A stretch of DNA of 64,000 nucleotides from positions 5,047,501-5,111,500 of the forward strand of contig JAQISU010000036.1 in the NCBI GenBank assembly GCA_029339505.1, read 5' to 3'. The notes beneath the pieces are model-generated. The model was not told the DNA's origin and searched no databases. It saw nothing but the letters and a program-made list of their open reading frames with translations. The DNA is from Unio delphinus. Lineage: Eukaryota; Mollusca; Bivalvia; Unionida; Unionidae. A program made the position numbers and the translations under genes. Of the stretch, positions 33,655 to 41,595 are shown piece by piece (position 1 is the stretch's first letter; every line of letters starts with the position of its first letter).

Positions 33655-34077
33655 TACGTAAATAGAAATCCTACGGATTTTACGGGAGATAACTCCGTTA
33701 GGTATAACTCGTGTGACAAATCATCAATGACAGAGTTACGGATTTTAAACATGGAAATATTAATGTTTCTAACATTGATTGGAAAATCTTCGATTTTTCA
33801 TTGGTTGTTATAATTAAATAAATCCGAACAAAACACAATCAATTTTGTCTTTTTCAAGTCTAAAATTCTTCGAATTTCAAGAACTGTTTTATAAACACGT
33901 CGTATTTAAACATTTTTTTTAATGTCTGTTTCAAGTATTATATGTGTTTTCAACGTTGTCAGTGATCGCTAATAAACAAACAAATAATTACAATCACTAC
34001 ACCTATTTTATATCACCTCGTCGTAATGAGTGTATATATACAAATTCGTCTTTATTATAATTGGGCATTAGCCGAAA

Positions 34078-34191
34078 TTCAAGTGTAAACAAAACCACAC
34101 CGTCACACGTGGTAAAGAAACACTAGTGTTTCTAACGTTATTATTGACATTCAAAACCAAAGTTTCGATTTTGCGGTTTTGTTTACACTTG
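34078..34191. repeat. Inverted repeat with 19-bp arms around a nested palindrome
   Basis: TTCAAGTGTAAACAAAACC at 34078-34096 is repeated inverted as GGTTTTGTTTACACTTGAA at about 34173-34191. The loop holds the perfect palindrome AGAAACACTAGTGTTTCT (34116-34133). Confidence 0.88.
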
Positions 34192-34204
34192 AATGTAGAA
34201 TAGC

Positions 34205-34385
34205 CCGCGTCATCCATTGTCATTGAAATCAATTCATTGTTCACCTATAATCTATTGTTGTACCGTCGTCATTGTCATTGAAATCAATTCATTCATTGTT
34301 CACCTATAATCTATTGTTGTACCGTCGTCATTGTCATTGAAATCAATTCATTCATTGTTCACCTATAATCTATTGTTATATGTTT
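34205..34385. repeat. Tandem repeat, three units of about 60 bp
   Basis: Each unit reads GTCATTGAAATCAATTCATT, then CACCTATAATCTATTGTTGT and GTCGTCATT. The first unit lacks one CATT. A single CACCTATAATC copy recurs at 34482. Confidence 0.9.
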
Positions 34386-34645
34386 GTCGGTTAACCGTTG
34401 AGCGCGCTGCTTGATGTATAAAACACCAAGGGGGTTTAAAACGGTAAATGTGCCGTCGTCATTCATTATATATAATCATAATCACCTATAATCGCATTAA
34501 GCTTCTGGGTATACTAAGATGATCAACACCTTAGTGTATCCAGAATTCATTTTGAAAATACTTTGTATTTGAAATACTTTTAAAGAATTTTCATACTTTG
34601 TATTTAAAATATTTTGCATTTAAACAAATATATTTTTATATATAT

Positions 34646-35014
34646 ATGAATCTTGAAAATCTCAAATTGATTATTATTGAAATCAATAAGTTGAAGGATC
34701 AAAATGTAAAATTATGTTCAGGTTTGGATTGTGATCAAATTATGACCAATTTCGAGGATATACAATTTGCAGAACAGACAGGAAAATATGTTCTATCTAA
34801 GAAATATTTTTTAATCAAAAATATACAAAAGCTTATACGTGAGAGTTTAGTAAATACTGAAGATGTTAATGTCTTCGTACCATTATGTAGCATCGTTGAA
34901 CGTGTACGTAAGCAATTAGGATTAGAATATGAACAAAAGAGACTTATTAATTGTAAAGTGAGACAATTAAAAATGTTAATGGAAAACTCTGAAGGTGATG
35001 AGCCCCACGCGTAG
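34646..35014 (+). CDS. Polinton protein of unknown function, 122 residues
   Basis: The ATG at 34646 sits directly behind TATATATATA. The longer frame from 34598 starts at TTG and is not preferred. The product is helical and charged (MNLENLKLIIIEINKLKD..., later IVERVRKQLGLEYEQKR) with no domain I recognise, no membrane segment and no cysteine pattern. It begins the plus-strand virion block. It may be a scaffold or regulatory protein; there is no direct evidence. Confidence 0.6.
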   Translation: MNLENLKLIIIEINKLKDQNVKLCSGLDCDQIMTNFEDIQFAEQTGKYVLSKKYFLIKNIQKLIRESLVNTEDVNVFVPLCSIVERVRKQLGLEYEQKRLINCKVRQLKMLMENSEGDEPHA

Positions 35015-35134
35015 AGAGCCTCCTTTGTTTGTATAACCAGTACGGTATGAGGAAGTAAAATTATGTGTAAGGGGGAAGTATTAAAATGATTTACATTTTT
35101 TAGTTAGTGATTTCTTTCGAAATGATTTGCAATG

Positions 35135-35168
35135 AAATGCTTTGCATTAAAAAATCCTTTGGATTTTT
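35135..35168. repeat. Two palindromes just upstream of the coiled-coil gene
   Basis: AATGC-TTT-GCATT-type (35135-35148) and AAAAATCC-TTT-GGATTTTT (35150-35168). They are translated if the frame is read from 35132, which argues that the true start is the later ATG at 35198. Confidence 0.75.
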
Positions 35169-35197
35169 ATTTAACAATTAGTGATACTCTTTTAATA

Positions 35198-36295
35198 ATG
35201 ATAGGACAATCATTAACTACACGGAACACTAAAGAAAGACTTGAAGCTCTTAAGAAAATATTACCACTTCGTGATAGAATCCGTGAAAAACTTCAACAAC
35301 GGCAATCAATGGCTACCGACTTCACAGAGGATACAGAACAACTCTTCAAACCGGTTGTCAAGGCAACTACAGATGTGAAAACAGCAACTGAACGGGCGAT
35401 ATACGGAGATGTCCCTAAAGAAGGTCCTAGAACAGAGAAGCCTCTTCTCCCTGTGTTGGAGAAAATAGCAAAACGAACTAAACAAACGAAACAAGCTGTA
35501 CAAATACTTCCAGGTGAAATCGCAGGGGAGATGGAACTACAACGACAGCAAGAACGAGAAGAACTACAACGACAGCAAGAACAAGAAGAAGAAGAACATG
35601 AAGAAGAAGAACAAGAAGGCGCAGTTTCCACTTCTCGTGGTGTTTCCTTTATAGACAAATTCACTCCGGAGGGTATAATAGAAATAAAACAATTTCAATT
35701 AATGAAACCCAACGATTATATCGCCTTTGGTGATTTTGCTGTCCAAAGCTATTATTCAAGAGAACGTTTTTTGAAGGAGGAGTATAAAAAGAGTAAAATA
35801 TCACGACCTGACTGGGTTGATTGGTTGTTTAAAGTGAATCAAAGTATTGATCGTTTAAAAAAGGAAAAACTAGAGTATAAAATGTTTATGAGAGGAATTG
35901 AAGATTATGACATACAACAACAACAAGAAGAAGAAGAAAAGCAACAAGAACAACAAAGAAAAAGAGAAGAAAAAACTAAGAAAAAAACCGGAAAGGGATA
36001 TTCACCTATGGATTTTCACTCTAGTGTTGGAAACTCTAGTGTTGGAAATTCTAGTGTTGGAAACTCTTCGAGTGGAAATATAAGTATTTCTTGCCCTGGT
36101 AATATTCTCGGTGATATATCACGATTAGAAATACTTGTAGGAGGAAAACGAGCTGGAAATAACTCACCAGAAATAATCAATGAAGCAGCTGATATCTGTA
36201 GGAGATTATTTCAAGGTGGTATCATGGATATTGCAACATATAGAGATTTCATTGAAGAGTTAGCCGAAAATTCTCATGGTTATCATAGCGATTAG
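35198..36295 (+). CDS. Polinton coiled-coil virion-associated protein with conserved AGNNSPE C-terminus
   Basis: The ATG at 35198 is chosen over 35132 because the extra 22 codons translate two palindromes. The 365-residue protein has Glu/Gln/Arg-rich coiled-coil stretches at about 125-160 and 245-275. A short tandem repeat SSVGN x3-4 lies near 290-310. The C-terminal block LEILVGGKRAGNNSPEIINE is of a type conserved among Polinton proteins that precede the capsid genes. It resembles Polinton PX/PY-type proteins of unknown role. The SSVGN array is encoded by a 15-bp DNA repeat (TCTAGTGTTGGAAAC) related to half of the element's palindrome. Confidence 0.7.
   Translation: MIGQSLTTRNTKERLEALKKILPLRDRIREKLQQRQSMATDFTEDTEQLFKPVVKATTDVKTATERAIYGDVPKEGPRTEKPLLPVLEKIAKRTKQTKQAVQILPGEIAGEMELQRQQEREELQRQQEQEEEEHEEEEQEGAVSTSRGVSFIDKFTPEGIIEIKQFQLMKPNDYIAFGDFAVQSYYSRERFLKEEYKKSKISRPDWVDWLFKVNQSIDRLKKEKLEYKMFMRGIEDYDIQQQQEEEEKQQEQQRKREEKTKKKTGKGYSPMDFHSSVGNSSVGNSSVGNSSSGNISISCPGNILGDISRLEILVGGKRAGNNSPEIINEAADICRRLFQGGIMDIATYRDFIEELAENSHGYHSD
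36020..36080 (+). repeat. 15-bp coding tandem repeat
   Basis: TCTAGTGTTGGAAAC repeats at 36020, 36035 and 36050, with a diverged fourth unit at 36065. It encodes SSVGN units and resembles the half-site CTAGTGTTTC-GAAAC of the palindrome family. Confidence 0.8.
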
Positions 36296-36302
36296 ATAAT
36301 TG

Positions 36303-36320
36303 GAAATGCTAAAGCATTTC
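36303..36320. repeat. Palindrome GAAATGCTAAAGCATTTC between two virion genes
   Basis: 8-bp arms with an AA centre, eight bases after the stop of the coiled-coil gene and 11 bp before the next ATG. Confidence 0.85.
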
Positions 36321-36330
36321 TATATAGAGA

Positions 36331-36849
36331 ATGATCATACACTACAACCATGATAAACCAACTAACGTCTACGTGGTAAACTCACGATTACCAAAATACC
36401 GAGTATACTATGGAGATGGTCTCGGTAATACTATAATGGGATTATTTTCAAGAATGGCTCCAAAAGTGGCTCCATTTGCAAAACAGGCAGCAATGAAAGC
36501 AATTGATGTTATCCGAGATAAGGGTATTAACACTGTTGGTGATCTTGCTAGTAAGGCATTTTCAGCCGCTCGGGATAAACTAACAGCGTTAGTGAAATCA
36601 CGAAGTGATTTTCGACGACGAAATTCTTCGAATTTCCAATCAAAACCTGGAAACACTAGTGTTTCTGGAATGACTTCACTGCCATCTACTGCAGTAATGC
36701 CTACACAGGTTAGTAAAATAATAAATAACGCCGTGGATAAAAAACTACAGTCGTTAATGACTAACGCCCAGGATAACATAACAGCAAATATGATAGCCGG
36801 AAGTGGGCTTCCGGGAAGTGGCTTTAAGAAGATTCGCCGGAAACGTTAG
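36331..36849 (+). CDS. Putative Polinton minor virion/core protein
   Basis: 172 residues from ATG 36331. A glycine/hydrophobic segment (GDGLGNTIMGLFSRMAPKVAPFAKQAA, residues 28-54) is followed by an amphipathic helical region, a basic Arg/Ser part, and a C-terminal GSGLPGSGFKKIRRKR tail. The GLGN..GLFSR..P pattern resembles the small Polinton proteins compared with adenovirus minor core proteins (pVI/pX). That role is inferred. Two palindromic elements (36620-36636 and 36650-36665) are read through in frame and encode NSSNFQSKPGNTSVSG. Confidence 0.65.
   Translation: MIIHYNHDKPTNVYVVNSRLPKYRVYYGDGLGNTIMGLFSRMAPKVAPFAKQAAMKAIDVIRDKGINTVGDLASKAFSAARDKLTALVKSRSDFRRRNSSNFQSKPGNTSVSGMTSLPSTAVMPTQVSKIINNAVDKKLQSLMTNAQDNITANMIAGSGLPGSGFKKIRRKR
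36620..36665. repeat. Two palindromic elements inside the minor virion protein gene
   Basis: GAAATTC-TTC-GAATTTC (36620-36636) and the perfect palindrome GAAACACTAGTGTTTC (36650-36665) are both translated without breaking the frame. Confidence 0.9.
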
Positions 36850-37567
36850 AAATATTTATTTGAACAGGATTTCCAATTATGATAGTTATTGTAGAAACAC
36901 TAGTGTTTCTAATACTAGCATTAGAAATATTTGTGTCAGAATCACTTGTGATTCTATTTATTTGAATAGGATGCTCAGTTGTTATGGTTATTGTAGAAAC
37001 ACTAGTGTTTCTAATATTTGTGTCAGAATCATTAATGTCAGAATCACTTGTGTCAGAATCACTTGTGATTCTACTAACGCTATCTTCATTATCAGATATT
37101 TTCATCATCATTATTAAAATACACCCAACTAAATAATTATTTTAAAAATTCTTTTCAAAATTCTTTAGAATTTTTATATTATAAAATATTTATAATTTGC
37201 TAATTTTGTTAGATTTTTTACTTTTTTTACTCATTTTTCTAGTGTTTTTACTCATTTTTCTAGTGTTTTTATGCAATTCATCGACAAAATTTCATGAAAA
37301 TCGAGGATGAAAACCCCAGGAATTCATTTAGAGAAAATCGATTTTGATCAGATTTTTTATCCTGTGAGGCTAAAATATGTTGTTGTCATCGAATTTTCGA
37401 TGTTTTTTTTATTGATTTTGTATTGTTTTTTGGCTAATCCGTCGACAAAATTTCATGAAAATCGATTTTCTCTAAATGAATTCCTGGGGTTTTCATATGA
37501 AACTATTTTAAAATAATTTCAAAATTCTTCAGAATTTTTGATTTAGACCATCGGATATATAATAAAA
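36850..37567. other. Palindrome cluster and long inverted repeat upstream of the major capsid gene
   Basis: A diverged direct duplication (about 36868-36914 and 36961-37016) carries AGAAACACTAGTGTTTCT at 36893 and 36995. AGAATCACTTGTGATTCT lies at 36938 and 37055. AAAATTCT(TT/TC)AGAATTTT copies lie at 37157 and 37521. A long inverted pair spans 37309-37497. Short ORFs on both strands (36803-37117 plus, 36824-37111 minus) translate mostly these repeats and are not called. Confidence 0.6.
37309..37497. repeat. Long inverted repeat, arms of about 38 bp
   Basis: The left arm GATGAAAACCCCAGGAATTC...GAGAAAATCGATTTTGAT (about 37307-37345) returns inverted at about 37459-37497 (AAAATCGATTTTCTC...CCTGGGGTTTTCAT). 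A direct GTCGACAAAATTTCATGAAAATCGA-type word also occurs at about 37282 and 37441. Confidence 0.9.
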
Positions 37568-38989
37568 ATGTTCAAACAAAACCCTGATGTTGCATTTGAC
37601 ATGGAAGCCCCAGTGCTTAAAGATACTTCTGTACGTGATTATCAATTTTTTGCTTATCACGCAGTGCAACCTAATCTTCGAGGAAGAATTGAACTTCAAG
37701 TTCATGATACTAGTAAATACTTTTTACCCGCTGAAGCCTTTATTGAAGTCGAAGGTGAACTTGTAACAGATGTTGTAGCTAATACACCATATGCAGCTAA
37801 TATCCAAGTTGGTTTTGTCAATAATGGTATCATGGCATTATTTGAAAGTGCTAGATATCTCATTGATGGAAAAGAAATCGAATCTATTGAACGTGAAGTT
37901 GATGTAGCAACAACAATACTAGGGCTAGCAAGATACTCTGACGATTATACAAGATCGGCCGGTCCATCTATGATGTTTGCAAAGGATGTTAAAAATACAG
38001 CGGGTAAAAATCCATTTGTTATAAGACAACCAAATGATCGTGGTGTTGGTGCTGCTGCTGCTGCTTTTGTTGGTCCTGGTGCTGGTCTTGCTGGTGGTAT
38101 CGAGGATATGATTATAAATAATGATGAGAATTTCAATCTAGGAGCTGCAACAAGAATAGCAACATTACAAGGAGATCGTCGACATTTTTCATGTGCGATT
38201 CCGCTCCATCATATATTTGGATTTTGTAGAAACGTCAGAAAAGTTATTTATGGAGTAAAGCATACTGTAGCACTAGTGAGAAAGGGTGATGATAATAATG
38301 CAATCTGGCGCATTGGCGGTGCTGCGGGTAAAGTAATTTTATCAAAACTATCACTGTGGATGCCAGTGTTGACTCCATCATTGTCAGTAGAACCGCGGTT
38401 GCTATCATTTATGGATCAAGGGGGGAAGAGATTATTAAGCTGGTTGACAACGTCCACAGATACCATGGATTCTAATATTGATGGTACATTTACATGGCAT
38501 TTGGCAGCACGACAGGGTGTTTCAGCTCCACGGCATATTTTTATTGCTCTACAGGATAGAGCGCGATTGGATAATCAAGAACGTTCCCATATGATATTTG
38601 ATCAGATAGGTGTTAATGAAGTTTCACTAAAAATAAACGGACAACAAGAACCATCAGAGGATATACAACTTAACTATGAAAATAACCACATTGCACGAGT
38701 TTATCATCGATTGCTATCATTTATGGGACGTGATCAAAATGTAGATACTGGTCTACAAATATCACAATTGGATTTTAAAGGTCTATATCCGATTTATTAC
38801 TTTTCCCTAGAACATCTTGACTTGATGAAACAGTCCGTAGTTGATATACACTTCCGAGCTCGTGTAACCCGTCCTGCTGGTATTGCTAATTATAGAGCGG
38901 TTGCTGTTATTCTCAGTGATAAATCAATGATACTTGAAGGTGTTGGTGGACGAATGAGACTAGTAGATGCACCAGTGGAAAATCTATAA
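37568..38989 (+). CDS. Polinton major capsid protein (double jelly-roll)
   Basis: 473 residues from ATG 37568 behind ATATATAATAAAA. The N-terminus (FKQNPDVAFDMEAPVLKDTSVRDY), the RGRIELQVHDTSKYFLPAEA strand block and the closing VVDIHFRARVTRPAG..YRAVAVILSDKSMIL pattern match Polinton major capsid proteins of the double-jelly-roll lineage. The length is usual for the family. A Gly/Ala-rich loop (GVGAAAAAFVGPGAGLAGG, residues about 160-178) is a likely surface or linker insert. It forms the icosahedral shell with the penton protein at 41501. The frame is intact throughout. Confidence 0.88.
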   Translation: MFKQNPDVAFDMEAPVLKDTSVRDYQFFAYHAVQPNLRGRIELQVHDTSKYFLPAEAFIEVEGELVTDVVANTPYAANIQVGFVNNGIMALFESARYLIDGKEIESIEREVDVATTILGLARYSDDYTRSAGPSMMFAKDVKNTAGKNPFVIRQPNDRGVGAAAAAFVGPGAGLAGGIEDMIINNDENFNLGAATRIATLQGDRRHFSCAIPLHHIFGFCRNVRKVIYGVKHTVALVRKGDDNNAIWRIGGAAGKVILSKLSLWMPVLTPSLSVEPRLLSFMDQGGKRLLSWLTTSTDTMDSNIDGTFTWHLAARQGVSAPRHIFIALQDRARLDNQERSHMIFDQIGVNEVSLKINGQQEPSEDIQLNYENNHIARVYHRLLSFMGRDQNVDTGLQISQLDFKGLYPIYYFSLEHLDLMKQSVVDIHFRARVTRPAGIANYRAVAVILSDKSMILEGVGGRMRLVDAPVENL

Positions 38990-39000
38990 TTGAATTTAGA

Positions 39001-39031
39001 AATGCTTGCATTGAAAATTGCAAAGCAATTT
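39001..39031. repeat. Two palindromes after the capsid gene
   Basis: AATGC-TT-GCATT (39001-39012) and AAATTGC-AAA-GCAATTT (39015-39031) lie between the capsid stop and the next ATG. Confidence 0.8.
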
Positions 39032-39058
39032 GAATTTAGAATCAATCTATTTTGTATA

Positions 39059-39520
39059 ATGTCGTATAGTAATATCAATGTTACGTTGACACCTGGTCAA
39101 ATAAAAAAATTACAATCCAAATCAGCTAAACAATGTGGAACCACAATAACGCTGAAACCTAATCAAATGAATGGCGGAGGGAATAAGCTATCGCTGACGA
39201 AAACTCAAACTAATCATTTTAATAAAGCGCTGAAAGAAAAGAAAGGAGTTCAGGTTACTCTTTCTACGAGCGCGATTAAAAACATGGAAAAGACTGGTGG
39301 TATATTCCCGTTGTTAGGGTTGATTCCAGGGTTGATTGCCGCAGCAGCCCCAGCGGTAGCGAAGGCAGCAGCATTAGGAGCTATTGGTACCGCAGCAGGA
39401 ATGGCATTGAAAAAGGCAACTGGAAAGGGGTATAAAAAAAAAGGAAAGGGTCTAAGACTACCAGGAACCCCGAGTTCATGGTACAGCGGAAAGGGTCTTC
39501 GAATTCCAGGAACGATATAG
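39059..39520 (+). CDS. Polinton virion protein with hydrophobic segment and basic GKG tail
   Basis: The ATG at 39059 follows TTGTATA. The frame from 38990 starts at TTG and translates palindromes. The 153-residue protein opens with NVTLTPGQIKKLQSKSAK and LSLTKTQTNHFNKALKEKKG. This LT-x-x-Q..K pattern is repeated in small Polinton/adintovirus virion proteins. A hydrophobic Ala-rich stretch (IFPLLGLIPGLIAAAAPAVA, residues about 80-99) comes next, then a basic Gly/Lys tail with two imperfect GKGLR(L/I)PGT repeats. A membrane-active or DNA-condensing minor virion protein is the likely role. Confidence 0.65.
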   Translation: MSYSNINVTLTPGQIKKLQSKSAKQCGTTITLKPNQMNGGGNKLSLTKTQTNHFNKALKEKKGVQVTLSTSAIKNMEKTGGIFPLLGLIPGLIAAAAPAVAKAAALGAIGTAAGMALKKATGKGYKKKGKGLRLPGTPSSWYSGKGLRIPGTI

Positions 39521-39525
39521 TTCCT

Positions 39526-39954
39526 ATGTCCAATTTTGATTTAATTCATGCCGCTAAAAAATTAAAAATAAAAAATTTCAGAGGGGTTTTTATGAGAGAT
39601 CAGTTACCGGCACAACCAAATGATGTTGAAACCGGTATTATTAATTTAGATAACAGCTCCGGACCTGGAACTCACTGGGTTGCATACGCGATTGATCCAC
39701 GTGGGATTATTTATTTTGACTCATATGGATTAGCGCCGCCGAAAGAATTTATGCGTTATATTAAAACCCTTCCAATGAAGACTTGGTATTCTACGTTACC
39801 AACACAAACAATGCTTGATCCACCAATATGTGGTAATGAAGTATTAAACGTACTTGATGCTATATCCAAAAGATTTTCGAAACTACCTCATATAGTAGTA
39901 AATGAGTATACTAGCGGTAGAAACGCTAGCGTTTCTCGGATTAGAAATCCATAG
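39526..39954 (+). CDS. Adenain-like cysteine protease (Ulp1 fold)
   Basis: The ATG at 39526 lies 5 bp after the previous stop; the longer frame from 39478 overlaps the upstream gene and is rejected. The 142-residue protein has the adenovirus/Polinton protease triad: H50 in GTHWVAYA, D65 in IYFDSYG and C102 in ICGNEV, with Q94 as the likely oxyanion residue. It would mature virion proteins. Near the C-terminus the perfect palindrome AGAAACGCTAGCGTTTCT (39919-39936) is translated as RNASVS, so the tail past residue about 130 may be an added segment. Confidence 0.9.
   Translation: MSNFDLIHAAKKLKIKNFRGVFMRDQLPAQPNDVETGIINLDNSSGPGTHWVAYAIDPRGIIYFDSYGLAPPKEFMRYIKTLPMKTWYSTLPTQTMLDPPICGNEVLNVLDAISKRFSKLPHIVVNEYTSGRNASVSRIRNP
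39919..39936. repeat. Palindrome AGAAACGCTAGCGTTTCT inside the protease 3' end
   Basis: A perfect 18-bp palindrome, read in frame. A second, AAATCC-ATA-GGATTT (39945-39959), overlaps the stop codon. Confidence 0.92.
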
Positions 39955-39984
39955 GATTTGAATAATAAAAAGATTTCTATAATA

Positions 39985-41013
39985 ATGATTGATATTTGGG
40001 GACGACCTTTATCATCGCTGAAGAAACCTGATAGTGGAGTTGAAACCGTTGATAACAAGGATGTTAAAAAATTAATCGAAGATGAAATATCCGAAATATT
40101 AAACCTAGCAAATGTTGATCCTGGTGAAATAGTTGTATTTCAAGATCGTCAGGGTAAATTGAAAAGTAGTAATATCTCTCTTAATGATATTTTGGTTAAA
40201 CAACGAGACGCAGCAGAGGATACTATCGCGTTATTTTCTGATGAGGGTAAACTCAAACCAGGTGTACTTGTTTCAACAATTACGGATAAATTAACAACAT
40301 ACGATAACACGGTGAATTCATTAAAATCGCTTAATGATAAATATGACGATCATATAGTTGTATTTGACCAGTTTACTGCATTACAAAGAAATATAGTTGA
40401 CAAAATTGATAAACCCCTGCTAGAATTTTTTGGAAATCCACCAGTGACCACACCAAAACTCACCACAATAAAAGATTCTATATTGGAACTAGCAACTCTT
40501 CAATCCGAATATGAAAAACACACGAAACTATTTATGACGTTTCGTAAAAACCTCATGGACAAGTTTATTGGGAGCCCATTTGATAAAATTGAAATAACAC
40601 TTCCCGATATTAAAAAATCCATCGATGAACTTAAAACATTCAACAACGCAATAAGGGATGATGCAATGAGAATGATAAACGTTGTTGAAAAAGTAAAAAT
40701 TCCTCATAATAAATCTATCGTCATCAACGTAGTATACATGATTCAACACGGATCATATACGTGGACACCTACAGATAACATTTTAAACATAACCGCAGCA
40801 GTCAAGGGTATTTATCGATTAACAATAATATCACCGACTCAATTCAATATATCATCAAGTAGTTCATCTGGAGTCAATAATACGATATCAACGATAATCG
40901 ACAAGGATACAATTGAACAATTCACGATAACGACTACAGATAAAAATCTAGTCAAGGTTTCAGTAACGTGGTACGTAGAATTCGTAGTGGATTTAAGTAA
41001 ACAGTTAAATTGA
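39985..41013 (+). CDS. Putative Polinton spike/fibre-like protein
   Basis: The ATG at 39985 is chosen because the frame from 39958 begins at TTG within palindrome-derived sequence. The 342-residue product starts MIDIWGRPLSS. It then has long helical heptad-like stretches (residues about 20-240) with little hydrophobicity, and ends in a beta-rich domain of about 95 residues (INVVYMIQHGSYTWTP...VSVTWYVEFVVDL). A stalk plus beta-sandwich head is the plan of trimeric virion spikes, and the gene lies among capsid genes. This is inference; no family signature was recognised. It is followed after 24 bp by the membrane-protein gene. Confidence 0.45.
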   Translation: MIDIWGRPLSSLKKPDSGVETVDNKDVKKLIEDEISEILNLANVDPGEIVVFQDRQGKLKSSNISLNDILVKQRDAAEDTIALFSDEGKLKPGVLVSTITDKLTTYDNTVNSLKSLNDKYDDHIVVFDQFTALQRNIVDKIDKPLLEFFGNPPVTTPKLTTIKDSILELATLQSEYEKHTKLFMTFRKNLMDKFIGSPFDKIEITLPDIKKSIDELKTFNNAIRDDAMRMINVVEKVKIPHNKSIVINVVYMIQHGSYTWTPTDNILNITAAVKGIYRLTIISPTQFNISSSSSSGVNNTISTIIDKDTIEQFTITTTDKNLVKVSVTWYVEFVVDLSKQLN

Positions 41014-41037
41014 AAATACTAACGCTTTTAAAATAAA

Positions 41038-41595
41038 ATGACTCCATCATCGAATCAGTATCGCTATGATCAAGTCAAAGAGTTTCAAACTAAACTCAGC
41101 TCTCTCTGTGAGGAGTATCAAATAAAAATCAAAAAATACAAACGAAGAATAACCACAGTTGATATCACCGTGTACTCGGTGTCAGGAGTAATCACTGCTG
41201 CTGGAATAATACTATCTTCGGTTACAATGATTGCTCCGGTCGTAGTTCCAATCGCTATTTCCGCAGTGGCTACAATTGCTGGTATATTAACTGGGATCAC
41301 AAAAAAACTATCATCGTGTAGCCAGAGTAAACTACATGATTATTTAATTAAATATCATATTGCATCTGCCGGTTACTCGCAATTGTCCTCGTTGATATCA
41401 TCGTCTTTGGATGACACAACAATATCAGATAGCGAATTTTCAACTATGGCTCAATTGTATAAATCAACAATGCTGAAATTAGAGCAGAATAATAATAATA
41501 ATGTTGTCGCAAGAACTACTTCAACAAATAGTAACAAATACAACACCGGTGAAAACAAGCACGATATCAATAACCTCAACACGTCCCGAATTTAG
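41038..41595 (+). CDS. Polinton conserved membrane protein
   Basis: 185 residues from ATG 41038. A charged helical N-terminus (YDQVKEFQTKLSSLCEEYQIKIKKYKRR) is followed by two adjacent hydrophobic helices at about 43-64 and 68-86 (SVSGVITAAGIILSSVTMIAPVV / ISAVATIAGILTG). The cytosolic-like tail contains KLHDYLIKY and an acidic DDTTISDSEF block. A similar two-helix protein recurs in Polintons of many invertebrates. Its role is unknown, perhaps membrane remodelling during assembly. The last 95 bp overlap the start of the minor capsid ORF in another frame. Confidence 0.65.
   Translation: MTPSSNQYRYDQVKEFQTKLSSLCEEYQIKIKKYKRRITTVDITVYSVSGVITAAGIILSSVTMIAPVVVPIAISAVATIAGILTGITKKLSSCSQSKLHDYLIKYHIASAGYSQLSSLISSSLDDTTISDSEFSTMAQLYKSTMLKLEQNNNNNVVARTTSTNSNKYNTGENKHDINNLNTSRI

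Larger units (their letters stand above)
33655..34645. other. Non-coding hub of the Polinton (inverted and tandem repeats)
   Basis: About 1 kb without a gene between replication and virion modules. It contains palindromes AAATCC-TAC-GGATTT (33666), a GAAAATC/GATTTTT pair (33782), AAATTC-TTC-GAATTT (about 33863), AGAAACACTAGTGTTTCT (34116-34133), a long inverted pair (34078/34173), a roughly 60-bp tandem array (34205-34385) and a CTTCTGGGTATACTAAG...CTTAGTGTATCCAGAA hairpin (34502-34546). A replication origin or regulatory region is a reasonable inference. Confidence 0.6.

Noticed and set aside
34205..34385. CRISPR-like array
   Set aside because: Direct repeats without unique spacers, in an animal transposon. 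It is a plain tandem repeat.
35132..35197. Upstream extension of the coiled-coil gene
   Set aside because: Translates two palindromes; ATG 35198 is preferred.
36803..37117. Overlapping plus and minus ORFs of about 100 codons with NTSVS repeats
   Set aside because: Almost entirely translated palindromes. The same peptides appear on both strands because the DNA is palindromic, and the plus ORF has no promoter-like leader.
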